A stretch of 64,000 nt of DNA from Chloroflexota bacterium (GCA_021324795.1 JAJPIK010000090.1:1-64000), one strand, 5' to 3'; shown: positions 7,652 to 16,781, counted from the stretch's first letter. Notes: generated from the sequence alone by a model not told the origin. A program made the numbers and translations.

Positions 7652-8008
7652 TTAATGGCACTTCTGGGCTTGACCGGCGTGGTCAGCCGTTTGGAAGGAG
7701 TGACCGCAGCCACAGGTCGAAACTGCGTTCGGATTGTAGACAGTGAAGCCAGCACCCATCAAGCCGTCGACGTAATCGATCTCTGCCCCTTCCAGATAGT
7801 TAATGCTATATTCGTCGACGACGACTTTGATGCCGTCCCGCTCGAAGACCTCGTCGCCTTCCTGCAAGGTCGTGTCCAGAGCCATCCCATATTGGAAGCC
7901 CGAGCACCCTCCCGGCGAAACGAAGACCCGCAACGCGGTATTCGCATCGTTTTGCTTCTCGATGAGTTGCTTCAACTGCTGGATGGCAGGTTCAGTCAGA
8001 GTAATCAT
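7652..8008 (-). CDS. erpA: Iron-sulfur cluster assembly/insertion protein (ErpA/IscA type)
   Basis: An A-type carrier that receives and delivers Fe-S clusters. The 118-residue protein has the three invariant cysteines: Cys35 (PGGCSGFQY) and Cys99/Cys101 (STCGCGHSF). It starts MITLTEPAIQQLKQL as the family does. ErpA and IscA cannot be told apart with confidence; the EGDEVFERDGI text is common in both. It is monocistronic and faces away from the next gene. It would serve, among others, the Fe-S reductases of the upstream sulfur operon. Confidence 0.88.
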   Translation of the reverse strand: MITLTEPAIQQLKQLIEKQNDANTALRVFVSPGGCSGFQYGMALDTTLQEGDEVFERDGIKVVVDEYSINYLEGAEIDYVDGLMGAGFTVYNPNAVSTCGCGHSFQTADHAGQAQKCH

Positions 8009-8123
8009 TCAGGTGCTCCTTTTCAATCCTCACCCGACCTTTCGAAACGGGCGCAAGAACTACTCCGTTTGACCGTTCGCCAACCGCGGACGGCTCGTCG
8101 CTAATTCGTTCTCAATTGCTTTG

Positions 8124-8152
8124 ATCCTACCACGAGGCTGACCGACCGTCAA
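8124..8152 (-). promoter_or_regulatory. Promoter of the erpA-like gene
   Basis: On the minus strand TTGACG (8152-8147) and TAGGAT (8129-8124) are spaced by 17 bases. Transcription would start near 8117, giving a leader of roughly 110 bases. Confidence 0.5.
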
Positions 8153-8239
8153 ATGAATCCGGCTGGCACGACCTCTGCGGTAAAGGCGATCTTTCCAGTT
8201 CAGTCAGGAAGATCGACTGGCTCGCCCTGAGGCATATCC

Positions 8240-8536
8240 ATGCCCGAGATCTGTCCAACCTGTCACCGGCCAGTTACCAATCTGAATACCCGGACCCGCC
8301 GCGAGCAGCTTCGCCGGAAGATCGCGGCATTGCAGCGAGAGATTCTCGCGATCGAAAATGGCGACCTCTACTCACTGCTTTCGCACCAGTCGGCCGCGCC
8401 ATCCTGCACGATCTGCGAGCAGGCCGCTCCGGGCAAGCCAGGTCAGCCAACTCCCAAAGCCGATCTGGTTCGCCCATTGCAGCGCCAACTTGACGAGCTC
8501 GAGCAAGAACTGAATCGGCTGATGCGAGACAAGTGA
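8240..8536 (+). CDS. Small hypothetical zinc-ribbon protein
   Basis: 98 residues with two CxxC knuckles, Cys5/Cys8 (CPTCHRP) and Cys56/Cys59 (CTICEQ), each flanking a charged helical stretch. The layout suggests one zinc bound by four cysteines, with helical arms that could form a coiled coil. I do not recognise a named family. A CDS is supported by codon pattern and by the paired CxxC motifs, but the ribosome site is weak. Confidence 0.6.
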   Translation: MPEICPTCHRPVTNLNTRTRREQLRRKIAALQREILAIENGDLYSLLSHQSAAPSCTICEQAAPGKPGQPTPKADLVRPLQRQLDELEQELNRLMRDK

Positions 8537-8568
8537 CGAGTAATGAGCAGTGTTTCTCACGCGGAGAG

Positions 8569-8617
8569 GCGCAGGCGTGGAGAAGCGAGAAGTTCCAAAG
8601 AACTCCGCCGCCTGCGC
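8569..8617. terminator. Stem-loop between convergent genes
   Basis: GCGCAGGCG (8569-8577) pairs perfectly with CGCCTGCGC (8609-8617), and GGAG/CTCC extends the stem inward across a bulge. It lies between two converging genes. No T run follows, so its termination role is inferred. The text also looks like a repeat-type intergenic element. Confidence 0.35.
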
Positions 8618-8627
8618 GTGAACATGT

Positions 8628-9506
8628 CTACCAGGGCATCGTGCGCTTGGTGTATTTGCGTCCGATCTCGGCCGTCTCTTGGCCACCGCGTCCGCATGCG
8701 CCAACGCGCACTCCTTCGTCGATCATCCGGGTCACATTGTCGGCTCGCACACTATTCAAGAACGCGATGTTATTCAGCTTGCAGGCCGCTAGCACGCGCG
8801 AGCGCGCGGCAAGCATCTCCGGCGGATAGGGCTCGTCATGGTTATCCGGAAAACCGAGCGACATGCCCATGTCTCCGGGACCCCATTCGGCGAAAGCAAT
8901 GCCCGGCACTTTCAGGCTTTCCTCGACGTTGGCCAGTGCTCGCTTGTTTTCGATCTTGAGCCCAAGCAAGAGCTCGCCCCGCGGATTCAAGGGCCACGGG
9001 TCGGCGAGATCGAGGTATTCACGGGCGCTTACTCCCCAGATTGCCGCCGCGGATGCTTGGCCACCGCCCCCACGCCGCCCTTCCTCTAATCCTTCACCAA
9101 CTGCCGCCCGATTGAAAGGATAGCGACAGTGTTGAACGAAAGCACGCACCGCGTCGGCGTTCTCAGCATGGCAGAGCAGGAGGCCATGCACACCAGTCGC
9201 GAGAAGCTGCTTGATCACCCAACCATTCGCGTTAACCGATTGGGCGTCCGAGCCATTGATCGGCATCGTCACGATCACCGCTGGGGTGCGATGACCACTG
9301 CGGGTCGGCCCACCAGCCACGAGTCCGCGCATGAAATCGGCCAGCTTGCTGACGTCGAAGGGAGCGTGCTCCATCTCGTAGTTGATATAGTCGGCCCAGG
9401 TCTGCGCCGCCTTGACCCCGCCTTCGTAGCCTCGGTCTTCGGTTCCAGTGTAGTAGATTGGCTGCCCCTGGGCGAGAAGCTCGATCGCCCGATTGACTCG
9501 TGCCAT
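8628..9506 (-). CDS. HpcH/HpaI aldolase-citrate lyase family protein
   Basis: 292 residues with the TIM-barrel pattern of class II pyruvate aldolases. The metal ligands Glu186 (GLKIENKRAL) and Asp212 (FAEWGPGDMGMSLG) are present. Members cleave or form 4-hydroxy-2-oxoacids or CoA esters such as malyl-CoA. The GPGD/SLG loop fits the HpaI/GarL-like aldolases better than citrate lyase beta. The poly-Gly stretch near residues 144-149 (RRGGGGQ) is an unusual loop. No pathway neighbours are present, so the substrate is not assignable. Confidence 0.8.
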   Translation of the reverse strand: MARVNRAIELLAQGQPIYYTGTEDRGYEGGVKAAQTWADYINYEMEHAPFDVSKLADFMRGLVAGGPTRSGHRTPAVIVTMPINGSDAQSVNANGWVIKQLLATGVHGLLLCHAENADAVRAFVQHCRYPFNRAAVGEGLEEGRRGGGGQASAAAIWGVSAREYLDLADPWPLNPRGELLLGLKIENKRALANVEESLKVPGIAFAEWGPGDMGMSLGFPDNHDEPYPPEMLAARSRVLAACKLNNIAFLNSVRADNVTRMIDEGVRVGACGRGGQETAEIGRKYTKRTMPW

Positions 9507-9764
9507 GCGCCACCTCTGAGAGATTTTTTGAGAGATGTCTAGGGGAGCGATTGGTCTTGACCAGCGTCAGTGTATCACGTTCACGCGCGGGACGGAACCG
9601 CCCCATGAACGGCCACTCTGGCTCGGCAGACTCCGATCCTTCATGCCACCGAGGCGTCCCGAGGCTTGCTCTCCCGGGCGGCATGGGAGTGAAACTGGCG
9701 AGCGCACTGGGCCCAGTGCCATCTTACCAATTTTGTGCAAGGGAACTCTTCATCAGAAATTGGG

Positions 9765-9849
9765 CGGAGGAGGTGGGATTCGAACCCACGAGGCCTTGCG
9801 ACCTACACGCTCTCCAGGCGTGCCAAATCAACCACTCTTGCACCCCTCC
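9765..9849 (-). tRNA. tRNA-Ser (GGA)
   Basis: Read on the minus strand, GGAGGGG pairs with CTCCTCC as the acceptor stem (one G-U). The T arm is GTGGG-TTCGAAT-CCCAC. The anticodon loop carries GGA within CTGGAGA, and a long variable arm typical of class II serine tRNAs is present. The discriminator is G, and the 3' CCA is not encoded exactly. Confidence 0.93.
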
Positions 9850-9884
9850 GAGCATATTAAGTATACCCGAGCTGTCCTCCGGAC

Positions 9885-10343
9885 TCAAGCCGGCACTTCA
9901 CGCTCGATCGCCTCCTTCAGACGGCGGAGCGCGTGCCCTAACGCGTCCTGCATACCCTGGCGGATTAAGTCATCGCTGACCGGTGCCTCCGGTGGCGCAT
10001 CCGGCAGTTCGTAACCAAGCACGACGTCAAGTCGAGTCAGACGCTCACCTTCTGCGCTCAGCGTATAGGTCATCGTGTTCAGCGTCCCATGAACCGAACG
10101 CAGCGCTAAGCGCCAGGGGGGATCGTAGTCGATGATCTCGTCGTCCATGTGGATAGATTCACCGTCACGTTCAATCACGTGACGGATCACCGAGCCACGC
10201 CGTAACGGCCCGTGGGTCATCGAGCAAACTCTGCTCACGCCCGGATCCCACTCGGGAATCCGTTCGAGATTGGTTAAAAAACGGAAGACGGTTGCCGCGG
10301 TAGCGGCAACCGTTTCACTCCGTCGTATGTGTCCTTTGCTCAC
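9885..10343 (-). CDS. SRPBCC (START-like) ligand-binding family protein
   Basis: 152 residues with the opening RRSETVAATAATVFRFLTNL and the closing long helix (DDLIRQGMQDALGHALRRLK) of polyketide-cyclase/START-like proteins. These have a beta-alpha-beta helix-grip fold around a hydrophobic cavity. EWDPGVSRV matches the common 'W-ggv' turn. The ligand is unknown. Its start overlaps the stop of the carboxypeptidase gene by four bases, so the two are translationally coupled. Confidence 0.75.
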   Translation of the reverse strand: MSKGHIRRSETVAATAATVFRFLTNLERIPEWDPGVSRVCSMTHGPLRRGSVIRHVIERDGESIHMDDEIIDYDPPWRLALRSVHGTLNTMTYTLSAEGERLTRLDVVLGYELPDAPPEAPVSDDLIRQGMQDALGHALRRLKEAIEREVPA

Positions 10344-11398
10344 GCTGGTCCTGACGTTGCCGTTGGATTCACGGACGGGGCATTCGCTGGCCAGGTGTAA
10401 TTCTTGAACACCCAGTCAAACAGTGGCACTGAATCATTCACAATGTCGCCACAGTGCATTAATGCCACGAAGACTTGATGGCCATTGCGCGTTGCCGATG
10501 CGACGATGCCACGCCCGGCATTATCAGTGTACCCGATTTTGACCCCATCGGCTCCCGGATAGTCCCGGAGGAACCGGTTCAAGTTGTAAATCTCCCAGGT
10601 GCGTGTCCCCTTCACATCGTAGGCATTAGTCGAGGCGAGAACCCGGAACTCCGGGTAGGTCGCCATCCCATAGCGCGCAGCCATGGCCAGATCGTACGCG
10701 CTGGAATAGTGCCCGGGTGCGTCTAGACCATGTGGATTGACGAAATGGCTATCTTTCAAGCCGAGACTCGCCGCCTCGGCGTTCATCATTGCCACGAACT
10801 TGTCCTCTGAGCCGCCGATGTCGTTGGCAATTGCCAGGGCAGCGTCGTTGCCAGAGGGGAGCATGAGTCCAAAAAGGAGATCCTTGAGAGTGTAGGTTTC
10901 GCCGGGACGGATCCCCATCAAAGTACTGTCATAAAGTTGCGATTGGTCAAATTGAACCGTCACTTCTTGATTCAGATCGCCGTTCTTCAAAGCGACCAAC
11001 GCGGTGAAAATCTTGGTCAGGCTGGCCGGCGGCAATTGCCGATGCGGATCTTTGCCATAGAGCAACGCGCCGGAGCTACCGTCGATGACAGCAATCGACC
11101 ACGCATTCACATTCGGAGCAGGGGCTGGACCGGTCTTGACCGGCGGAGCTATCGTCGGCGTCGGCGGTACCGGCGTCGCGGTCGGCGGAATCGGTGTATC
11201 GGTAGGAACCACCGTTGGACTCGGCGTCGGACTAGGCGTTGAGGATGGGGCGACGAATACGCTCGCCAGCTCTGATTCAGAACCTGAAGAGGCCAGGGCA
11301 TTTGAGCCCACCGGGCGCGAGTGAAAAACGGTTACAAACGCGAGAATCATGCCGGCGAGAAAAGCCGCCACGCTGAGAATGACAATCTTACGCACCAA
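10340..11398 (-). CDS. D-alanyl-D-alanine carboxypeptidase (S11 family)
   Basis: Trims the terminal D-Ala of peptidoglycan stem peptides outside the membrane. Residues 4-25 form a membrane anchor or uncleaved signal. A Pro/Thr/Ser-rich linker follows at about 50-95. The penicillin-binding motifs are Ser126-x-x-Lys129 (ASLTK), Ser182-Gly-Asn184 (PSGND) and Lys287-Ile-Gly (GVKIGYT), which replaces the usual KTG. The Lys and Gly are kept and the middle residue varies in this family. The C-terminal PBP5-like stalk domain is missing, so this is a minimal DacA/DacF-like enzyme. It lies near mreBCD and fits envelope maintenance. Confidence 0.88.
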   Translation of the reverse strand: MVRKIVILSVAAFLAGMILAFVTVFHSRPVGSNALASSGSESELASVFVAPSSTPSPTPSPTVVPTDTPIPPTATPVPPTPTIAPPVKTGPAPAPNVNAWSIAVIDGSSGALLYGKDPHRQLPPASLTKIFTALVALKNGDLNQEVTVQFDQSQLYDSTLMGIRPGETYTLKDLLFGLMLPSGNDAALAIANDIGGSEDKFVAMMNAEAASLGLKDSHFVNPHGLDAPGHYSSAYDLAMAARYGMATYPEFRVLASTNAYDVKGTRTWEIYNLNRFLRDYPGADGVKIGYTDNAGRGIVASATRNGHQVFVALMHCGDIVNDSVPLFDWVFKNYTWPANAPSVNPTATSGPA

Positions 11399-11728
11399 TC
11401 AACCCCAAGGCAAAAAATCCGCCGTGCTGAATTGCTGGGAAACTCCTGGCTTGTTTCCACGTTGGTGGTTAGAGGGCCCTCAATTTGCCAGCGCCAGGCT
11501 GCCGGGAAGCAGCCGCTGTATTGTACCATAGCCTCTCCCGGTCGCCTAGCCCGAATTGTTCGCGAGACCTTTTCGCATCGCGCTCCTGTAAGCGCGGGAG
11601 CTTGTTGCCTCACCAAGCCTCTCCCAATGGGGGACAAGGCCCCACGCTACCGATCCCTTCTGCCAATCCCCAGTGAAAAGGCTGATCGATGGCCAATCGC
11701 AGGTCAGGCGCATAGATATAGATACGGA
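11399..11728. other. Gene-free stretch containing a dispersed repeat
   Basis: 330 bases without a credible gene. The middle part (11548-11677) is a copy of a repeat also present at 57683-57784. A TACAAT-like minus-strand -10 element near 11524-11519 could serve the carboxypeptidase gene, but no good -35 box goes with it. Confidence 0.45.
11548..11677. repeat. Dispersed repeat, copy A
   Basis: Shares, in the same order as 57683-57784, the blocks AGCCCGAATT, CGCGAG, TTTCGCATCG, TCCTG, AGCGC, CCCCACGCTAC, GATCC and TGAA, with small insertions. This copy is longer by about 28 bases and includes an AAGCCTCTCCCA segment resembling the repeat at 6363. I see no open frame in it. Confidence 0.55.
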
Positions 11729-12028
11729 TTAGATAAACGTTTGAATGATCAGCTCGCCACGAAGGCCGTGTTGGGCATCACTGTCAGTTTTACTCTCGAG
11801 CAGGAATCGGCCGACGTTCGTGAAGGTGAAGGTCTCCATCCGAGTTTGGCCAGGGAGAACGTCGATGCTGAAATCCGGAATGCCCTCGGCGGTTAGCTGG
11901 TGCCGGCAAGCGCCCAGGTTACGGACGACAAATTTGATCGGATAGTCGGCCGGAACGAGAATCTCCCGAGGTTCGATCGCGTTATCGGTCAAGGTGACGT
12001 TGACCACACGCACCGCTTCTTGAACCAT
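11729..12028 (-). CDS. Small cupredoxin-like protein
   Basis: 99 residues with the beta-sandwich rhythm of the Cupredoxin_1 domain: VRVVNVTLTDNAIEPREI, VVRNLGACRHQL, VLPGQTRMETFTF, LRGELIIQTF. The frame opens further upstream, but the ATG at 12028 has AGGAGG just before it. No signal peptide is visible. Possible copper ligands are the histidines in CRHQL and in DAQHGL, but the usual Cys ligand of type 1 copper sites is not in place. It may therefore bind another ligand or use a different copper site. Confidence 0.65.
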   Translation of the reverse strand: MVQEAVRVVNVTLTDNAIEPREILVPADYPIKFVVRNLGACRHQLTAEGIPDFSIDVLPGQTRMETFTFTNVGRFLLESKTDSDAQHGLRGELIIQTFI

Positions 12029-12097
12029 ACCGCCTCCTGTCGCACATGGCAGAAATATCCAATCCGGGAAGTTCACTGACTCCAACCCGGCGCAACA

Positions 12098-13231
12098 TTA
12101 GTGCCATCCAGCAGTTGATTCGAGCGCTTCGTCGAAAACCCGTCTGACCACGTCGGCGCAATGCCCCCAGCTAAACTGGGCTACCCGGTGTCGACCGCGC
12201 TCAATCAAGTCGGCACGCAAAGATTGATCATCCAGTAGACGGATCATCGCCGTAGCGAGCGCCGTGACGTCATAGGGACTGACCAGCAAGCCAGCGTCGC
12301 CGACGACCTCGGGGAGCGAGCTGCTATTCGAAGTGATGACCGGCGTTCCCCGGGCCATCGCTTCGAGCACCGGCATGCCAAAACCCTCGTAGAGTGAGGG
12401 AAACACAAAAGCGACCGCTCCGGCGAAAAGGGCCGGCAGGTCCTGGTCCGGCACGTAACCAAGCCAGTGAATCCGGTCGGCAATGCCAAGCTTTTCCGCC
12501 TGCCGATGGAGTGCGGGCGCGCCCAGACCAGCCGCGCCCACGAGCACCATGGCCACGTCCGCCTGCTTGCGAGCCAGTTGGCCAAACGCCGCGATCAGAC
12601 GGGGCAGGTTTTTCCGCGGCTGAAGCGTCCCGACGAAGAGAAAATAGCGCCTGGGAAGGCCATAGCGCGTGGTCAGCTCGGGCGATGGCGATACCCCCCG
12701 ACTCGGTGGCGCCCCGAGGTAAGCAACCCGAATCCGGTCAGCGGCAACCCCCAGATGAGTCGTTAGATCAGTCGCCGTTGCCTGCGAGTCGGCGACGATC
12801 AGGCGGGCCGTTCGCACGTTGTGCAGGGTACCCAGATGCAAGAGAAGCCAGGCAAGCGGCGTATACGCCGTGCGGTGCCACAGATAGCCCAGATCGTGAA
12901 TTGTGACCACCGCGGGCACCGGGCAAGCGACCGGGATCACGTGAGCGGGCACGTAAAGCAGATCCGGCGGGAAGCGGCGCAGTTCTCTCCCCAAGCCCAG
13001 ATGGGTCCAGAGTCGCGGCAGCCGAATGATCCGGGGCTCCGCGCGGGAATTCATCTTGAAATCAGAAAAGAAACCAGGCGGCAGCGGGCGATCGACGTAC
13101 AACCGGTAACGATGTGGAGAAGCTTGACCAAGCAGCGCCGAGATCAAGTGGAAAGAGTAGCCTTCGGTGCCCGTCCGGTGCGGACGCACTGCGCGACTCG
13201 CGTCGATGCCAATGAGCGGCCCTTCAGCCAC
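12098..13231 (-). CDS. GT4-family glycosyltransferase
   Basis: 377 residues, GT-B fold. The acceptor-side half starts [20 protein letters not shown], which matches the mannosyltransferase-like GT4 branch. The donor half has [15 protein letters not shown] and the nucleotide-sugar motif [18 protein letters not shown] with its two glutamates. It transfers a sugar from an activated donor to a glycan or lipid. The start overlaps the end of mreD by eight bases, so it belongs to the mre transcript and suggests an envelope glycan role. Sugar and acceptor are unknown. Confidence 0.85.
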   Translation of the reverse strand: MAEGPLIGIDASRAVRPHRTGTEGYSFHLISALLGQASPHRYRLYVDRPLPPGFFSDFKMNSRAEPRIIRLPRLWTHLGLGRELRRFPPDLLYVPAHVIPVACPVPAVVTIHDLGYLWHRTAYTPLAWLLLHLGTLHNVRTARLIVADSQATATDLTTHLGVAADRIRVAYLGAPPSRGVSPSPELTTRYGLPRRYFLFVGTLQPRKNLPRLIAAFGQLARKQADVAMVLVGAAGLGAPALHRQAEKLGIADRIHWLGYVPDQDLPALFAGAVAFVFPSLYEGFGMPVLEAMARGTPVITSNSSSLPEVVGDAGLLVSPYDVTALATAMIRLLDDQSLRADLIERGRHRVAQFSWGHCADVVRRVFDEALESTAGWH

Positions 13232-13682
13232 GATCGACAGCCGAGACCACTGGATAGACTACGAGCATCGCGACGCTGTCGAGCACGGCGGCGGGAAGGA
13301 TGACTAGCGCCACGGTTGACGGCCATGGCACTCGCCAACCGAGCAGCGCCATGACAAACGCTGCGGTCAAGGTAGCCACGACACTCACCAAAGGGGTCAG
13401 AGCGAGTGGCAAAAGAGCACTTGCCTGACGGAGGGACGGTCCAAACGTCCCGGCAAGCACTGCCGCGACCCCAAAGGCAACGACCGACGTCCCAAAGGGA
13501 CCGGCCGAGAGTAAGTCGACAATCGCCCCCCCCGCCAGCGCCCAAACGATGCTCTGCTGAACACCATGGCGGATACTCAATGCCACGACGACAAGTAACA
13601 CCAGGTCGACTTTCACCCCAAAGATCACCAGGTGGGGCAACGCTACGGACTGTAACACGGCAGCAGCCACCAGAGCCGCCAC
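13224..13682 (-). CDS. mreD: Rod-shape-determining protein MreD
   Basis: A polytopic membrane protein of about 152 residues with four to five hydrophobic helices and the typical DLLSAGPFGTSVVAFG segment. MreD joins MreC and MreB to the cell-wall elongation machine. The GTG at 13682 is the first standard start in frame. An AGGAGG overlapping the mreC stop lies 24 bases further upstream, so the true start may be an unusual codon closer to it. Order and spacing (mreB, mreC, mreD) are canonical. Confidence 0.82.
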   Translation of the reverse strand: MAALVAAAVLQSVALPHLVIFGVKVDLVLLVVVALSIRHGVQQSIVWALAGGAIVDLLSAGPFGTSVVAFGVAAVLAGTFGPSLRQASALLPLALTPLVSVVATLTAAFVMALLGWRVPWPSTVALVILPAAVLDSVAMLVVYPVVSAVDRG

Positions 13683-13711
13683 CCCGACGACAACGCCGAT
13701 CCCAGCCCTCC

Positions 13712-14524
13712 TCAGCGTAGCTTGGTTGGCAAATGGTTTGTAATGACCAGCACAACTTCCAGACGACTAAAGTCCACCGCCGGCTCGAGTTGGGCATCTT
13801 GATAGAGGTCGACGTCGTTCTGACGCACGTCGGTAATCGTACCGACCCATAGCCCCGGTGGATAAATCCCTCCCAACCCCGAGGTGACAACGCGATCGCC
13901 GGTCTGTACTTTCACCCCCTGGGGAATGTACGTCATTGTCAATTGACCGTCGCGCGACCCCTCGACGACGCCCTTCGCCTGATTCGATTGAATCAGCGAG
14001 TCGACCGAGCTCGAGACGTCGGTAATAAGCAAGACCTTCGCAGTCGTCGGTGTGACAGCGACGACCTGGCCGACGAGACCACTCGGAGTGACGACAGTCA
14101 TGCCAGTCGCCACATTATCTTGCGTGCCCTTATTGATAATAATCGCGTGAACCAGATTCGACGGATCAAACCCAATGATCCGGGCCTGGACCCAGGTGAA
14201 ATCTTGATTTGACTGGCGGAATCCCAACTCAGCACGTAGCTCGGCATTCTCGCGCTGAAGCTCGCCGATTTGGACTGCCTCTTGGGATAAGCGATCGACC
14301 TCTTCACGCAAGCGAGCATTTTCGGCCCGGAGCTGACCGATCTCCTCGATCGTCTGGCCGATCTGATCAAGTCGGACAACCGGCAGCGATACTCCGGTTT
14401 CGATCGGACCAAATACTTCGAAGGCGACCGTCTCGACGAACTGAACCTGCGGCAGCCGCGACAGAAGGATGATCAGCCCCCCGGCGGCGAGAATAAGTAA
14501 TAGATAGGCAAGTCGTGTCAGCAC
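13712..14524 (-). CDS. mreC: Rod-shape-determining protein MreC
   Basis: 270 residues: one N-terminal membrane helix (residues 5-22), a coiled coil at about 55-100 (QLRAENARLREEVDRL and on to QRENAELRAEL), then the periplasmic beta domain with GFDPSNLVHAIIINKGT and GMTVVTPSGLVGQV. MreC scaffolds the elongasome outside the membrane and links MreB to penicillin-binding proteins. It starts eight bases after mreB, so the two are cotranscribed. Confidence 0.92.
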   Translation of the reverse strand: MLTRLAYLLLILAAGGLIILLSRLPQVQFVETVAFEVFGPIETGVSLPVVRLDQIGQTIEEIGQLRAENARLREEVDRLSQEAVQIGELQRENAELRAELGFRQSNQDFTWVQARIIGFDPSNLVHAIIINKGTQDNVATGMTVVTPSGLVGQVVAVTPTTAKVLLITDVSSSVDSLIQSNQAKGVVEGSRDGQLTMTYIPQGVKVQTGDRVVTSGLGGIYPPGLWVGTITDVRQNDVDLYQDAQLEPAVDFSRLEVVLVITNHLPTKLR

Positions 14525-14532
14525 GACGTGGT

Positions 14533-15591
14533 CTACCTTGGCGGGCGCACGTACTGGACCGGCACTTCGACTTTGTAGAGAATCTCTAACTCTTCCAGCA
14601 CTTCGCCAGTTCCCCGGACTACGCAGGTCAAGGGGTCATCGGCACGATACACTCGCATTTTTGTTTCGTGACTTAGTCGCTCGTCCAGCCCGGCGAGCAA
14701 CGCCCCTCCTCCCGCCAGAGCGATGCCTTGAGCCATGAGATCGCTGACCAACTCGGGTGGCGTCTCTTCGATGGTCGTACGTACGGCCTCGACAATCTGG
14801 GCGACCGACCCGGAGATCGCCTCGCGAATCTCCACACTGCTGACCTCGATCGACTTCGGCAAGCCAGTCACCAGATCACGGCCCCGCAGAGTCACCATCT
14901 TTTCTTCGGGGAGTGGATAGGCCGAGCCCGCCGCGATCTTGACCTCCTCGGCCATACGTTCGCCAATCAGTAAGTTGTGCTTCTGGCGGGCGTAGAGAAC
15001 GATCTCCTGGTCCATCTCGTCGCCGGCAACCCGAATGGAACGGCTAACGACGATCCCCCCCAGCGAGATCACTGCTACTTCCGTCGTTCCACCACCGATA
15101 TCGACGATCATGCTGCCGGTCGCGTCAGTCACCGGCAGGCCAGCGCCGATCGCTGCCGCCATCGGCTCTTCGATCAGGTGCGCTTCCCGTGCCCCGGCAT
15201 TTCGCGCAGCATCGTGGACCGCCATTTTTTCGACCTCGGTCACCCCGCTCGGGATGCCAACAACTACTCGGGGCCGAGGGATCAAGCCGAGCTGCTGGTG
15301 CACCTTGCCGATGAAATACTTCAACATCTGCTCGGTAACGTCGAAGTCGCTGATCACCCCATCTTTCAACGGTCGAACGGCAACAATGTTGGCGGGCGTT
15401 CGACCGACCATGCGCTTTGCTTCGGCACCAATCGCGAGAACACGCTTGGACTTCTTATTAACCGCGACAACTGATGGCTCGTTGATGACGATGCTCTTAC
15501 CGCGGACGAGAACCAGCGTGTTCGCAGTTCCTAGATCGATTCCAATGTCGTGAGAAAACAACCCCAGGAATGCGCTGATCGGGTTGAACAA
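14533..15591 (-). CDS. mreB: Actin-like rod-shape protein MreB
   Basis: 352 residues of the actin/Hsp70 ATPase fold. Phosphate 1 is IGIDLGTANTLV near residue 16, phosphate 2 is MIVDIGGGTTEVAVISLGG, and the adenosine region is IALAGGGALLAGLDE. VGIPSGVTEVEKMAV is a family signature. MreB filaments under the membrane orient cell-wall synthesis. It is the first gene of the minus-strand mreB-mreC-mreD-glycosyltransferase run, behind a TATAAT element. Confidence 0.96.
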   Translation of the reverse strand: MFNPISAFLGLFSHDIGIDLGTANTLVLVRGKSIVINEPSVVAVNKKSKRVLAIGAEAKRMVGRTPANIVAVRPLKDGVISDFDVTEQMLKYFIGKVHQQLGLIPRPRVVVGIPSGVTEVEKMAVHDAARNAGAREAHLIEEPMAAAIGAGLPVTDATGSMIVDIGGGTTEVAVISLGGIVVSRSIRVAGDEMDQEIVLYARQKHNLLIGERMAEEVKIAAGSAYPLPEEKMVTLRGRDLVTGLPKSIEVSSVEIREAISGSVAQIVEAVRTTIEETPPELVSDLMAQGIALAGGGALLAGLDERLSHETKMRVYRADDPLTCVVRGTGEVLEELEILYKVEVPVQYVRPPR

Positions 15592-15871
15592 CCCTATCCC
15601 CTCCGGAGAATGTCAACGCTGGCGATTATAGCACAGGTCGACCGTTCCGCCGATAACAAATTGGTCTAGTAACGAAGTCAAAGGACTAAGGTGTCGGGAG
15701 TGCTGCCGAAACAGCCACACTTCCATATTTCCTGATGAGGTCAAGGCAACTCGGGCGGAAGTGGTGTAGACTTTGGATGCTGAAACACTTACTGAATCAT
15801 CCGATCGAAGCTGGTAATACCAGTCAGAGCGGTGAGAACCATTATCACCTGGGATACAATTCGGAGGAATA
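15592..15871. other. Divergent intergenic region (mreB / sugar isomerase-like gene)
   Basis: 280 bases separate the two divergent genes. The only clear signal is TATAAT on the minus strand (15630-15625), about 34 bases from the mreB start, without a good -35 box. A GATACAAT just upstream of the plus-strand gene could be its -10 element. No RNA gene is seen. Confidence 0.4.
15625..15630 (-). promoter_or_regulatory. -10 element of the mre operon
   Basis: A perfect TATAAT on the minus strand preceded by TGTGC, about 34 bases from the mreB start codon. No hexamer close to TTGACA is found at the usual distance, so this may be a weak -35 promoter. Confidence 0.4.
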
Positions 15872-16726
15872 GTGAAGATTGGCTTCTTTGCAACCGGCGT
15901 CATGGGCCGGCTGGACTTCGAAGAGTTTGTCCGATGGGGAGCCGAGGCGGGCTTCGGCTCAATCGACGTCAAGCCGGATCAGGCCAACGCCCGAGAAATC
16001 TGTCAGCGCTACCACATGCCGATCGCCTCGACCTATGGGTTCGCCGCGGAGCCAATGCAGTCCGACGACACGGCACGAGCGCGCGAGATGGAGAAAGCAC
16101 GCAAAGCAATCGACCACGCGAGTACGCAGGGAATTCCGACCGTCGGACTTGGCACCAAGCGTGATCCGAAGCTAACTGCTGCCGAGAACGTCGAGCTATT
16201 CAAGATGACCTACGGCGAGCTCGCCCGCTACGCCGAGGCGAAGTCGGTCAAGATCGTTTTTGAGAACTGGCCGGAACGTGGCCAGCGACTCGCGTCGACG
16301 CCTGAGCTCTGGGAAGCAATGTTCACCGCCGTGCCATCGTCAGCCCTTGGCCTTTGCTTCGATCCTTCCCATCTCATCTGGCAAGGAATCGATTGGCAAC
16401 GTGCCCTACGCGAGTTTGGCAGCCGGGTCTACCACGCTCACGCCAAGGATACCGAGATGCTAGCGGAGGGCCTCTACCGACACGGCATCTACGGCCCGCA
16501 GCTCTCACCCGCGCCCAAGGGCACCAACGGCTGGTTCCGCTATCGCTTGCCCGGCTACGGCGTCGTCGACTGGGCCGCCTACGTCTCGATTCTTCACGAA
16601 ATCGGTTTTGACGGCGCCTTAACCATCGAGCACGAGGATATCGTCTGGGGATGGCTCGACGATCCGGAGCACGCCAAGCATGGCTTACTCATCGGCAAGC
16701 GGTTTCTCGAGCAGTATGTCGTCTAA
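15872..16726 (+). CDS. Sugar phosphate isomerase/epimerase family protein (AP endonuclease 2 fold)
   Basis: 284 residues with a TIM-barrel and metal residues expected for xylose-isomerase-like enzymes: FENWPER after strand 5, FDPSHLIW, the YHAHAKDTEM segment, and a final EHEDIVWGW. Members isomerise or epimerise sugars or inositol derivatives with a divalent metal. The GTG at 15872 follows GGAGGAA. The substrate is unknown. It stands upstream of ilvE, apparently as a separate unit. Confidence 0.8.
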   Translation: MKIGFFATGVMGRLDFEEFVRWGAEAGFGSIDVKPDQANAREICQRYHMPIASTYGFAAEPMQSDDTARAREMEKARKAIDHASTQGIPTVGLGTKRDPKLTAAENVELFKMTYGELARYAEAKSVKIVFENWPERGQRLASTPELWEAMFTAVPSSALGLCFDPSHLIWQGIDWQRALREFGSRVYHAHAKDTEMLAEGLYRHGIYGPQLSPAPKGTNGWFRYRLPGYGVVDWAAYVSILHEIGFDGALTIEHEDIVWGWLDDPEHAKHGLLIGKRFLEQYVV

Positions 16727-16739
16727 AGGTTCATGGTGC

Positions 16740-16745
16740 TATAAT
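16740..16745 (+). promoter_or_regulatory. -10 element upstream of ilvE
   Basis: TATAAT lies 37 bases before the ilvE ATG, just after the stop of the preceding gene, and preceded by TGGTGC. The -35 region is poor. Confidence 0.35.
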
Positions 16746-16781
16746 TCCATCAACCGCCACACCTTCAGGAGGCCAGACCGC

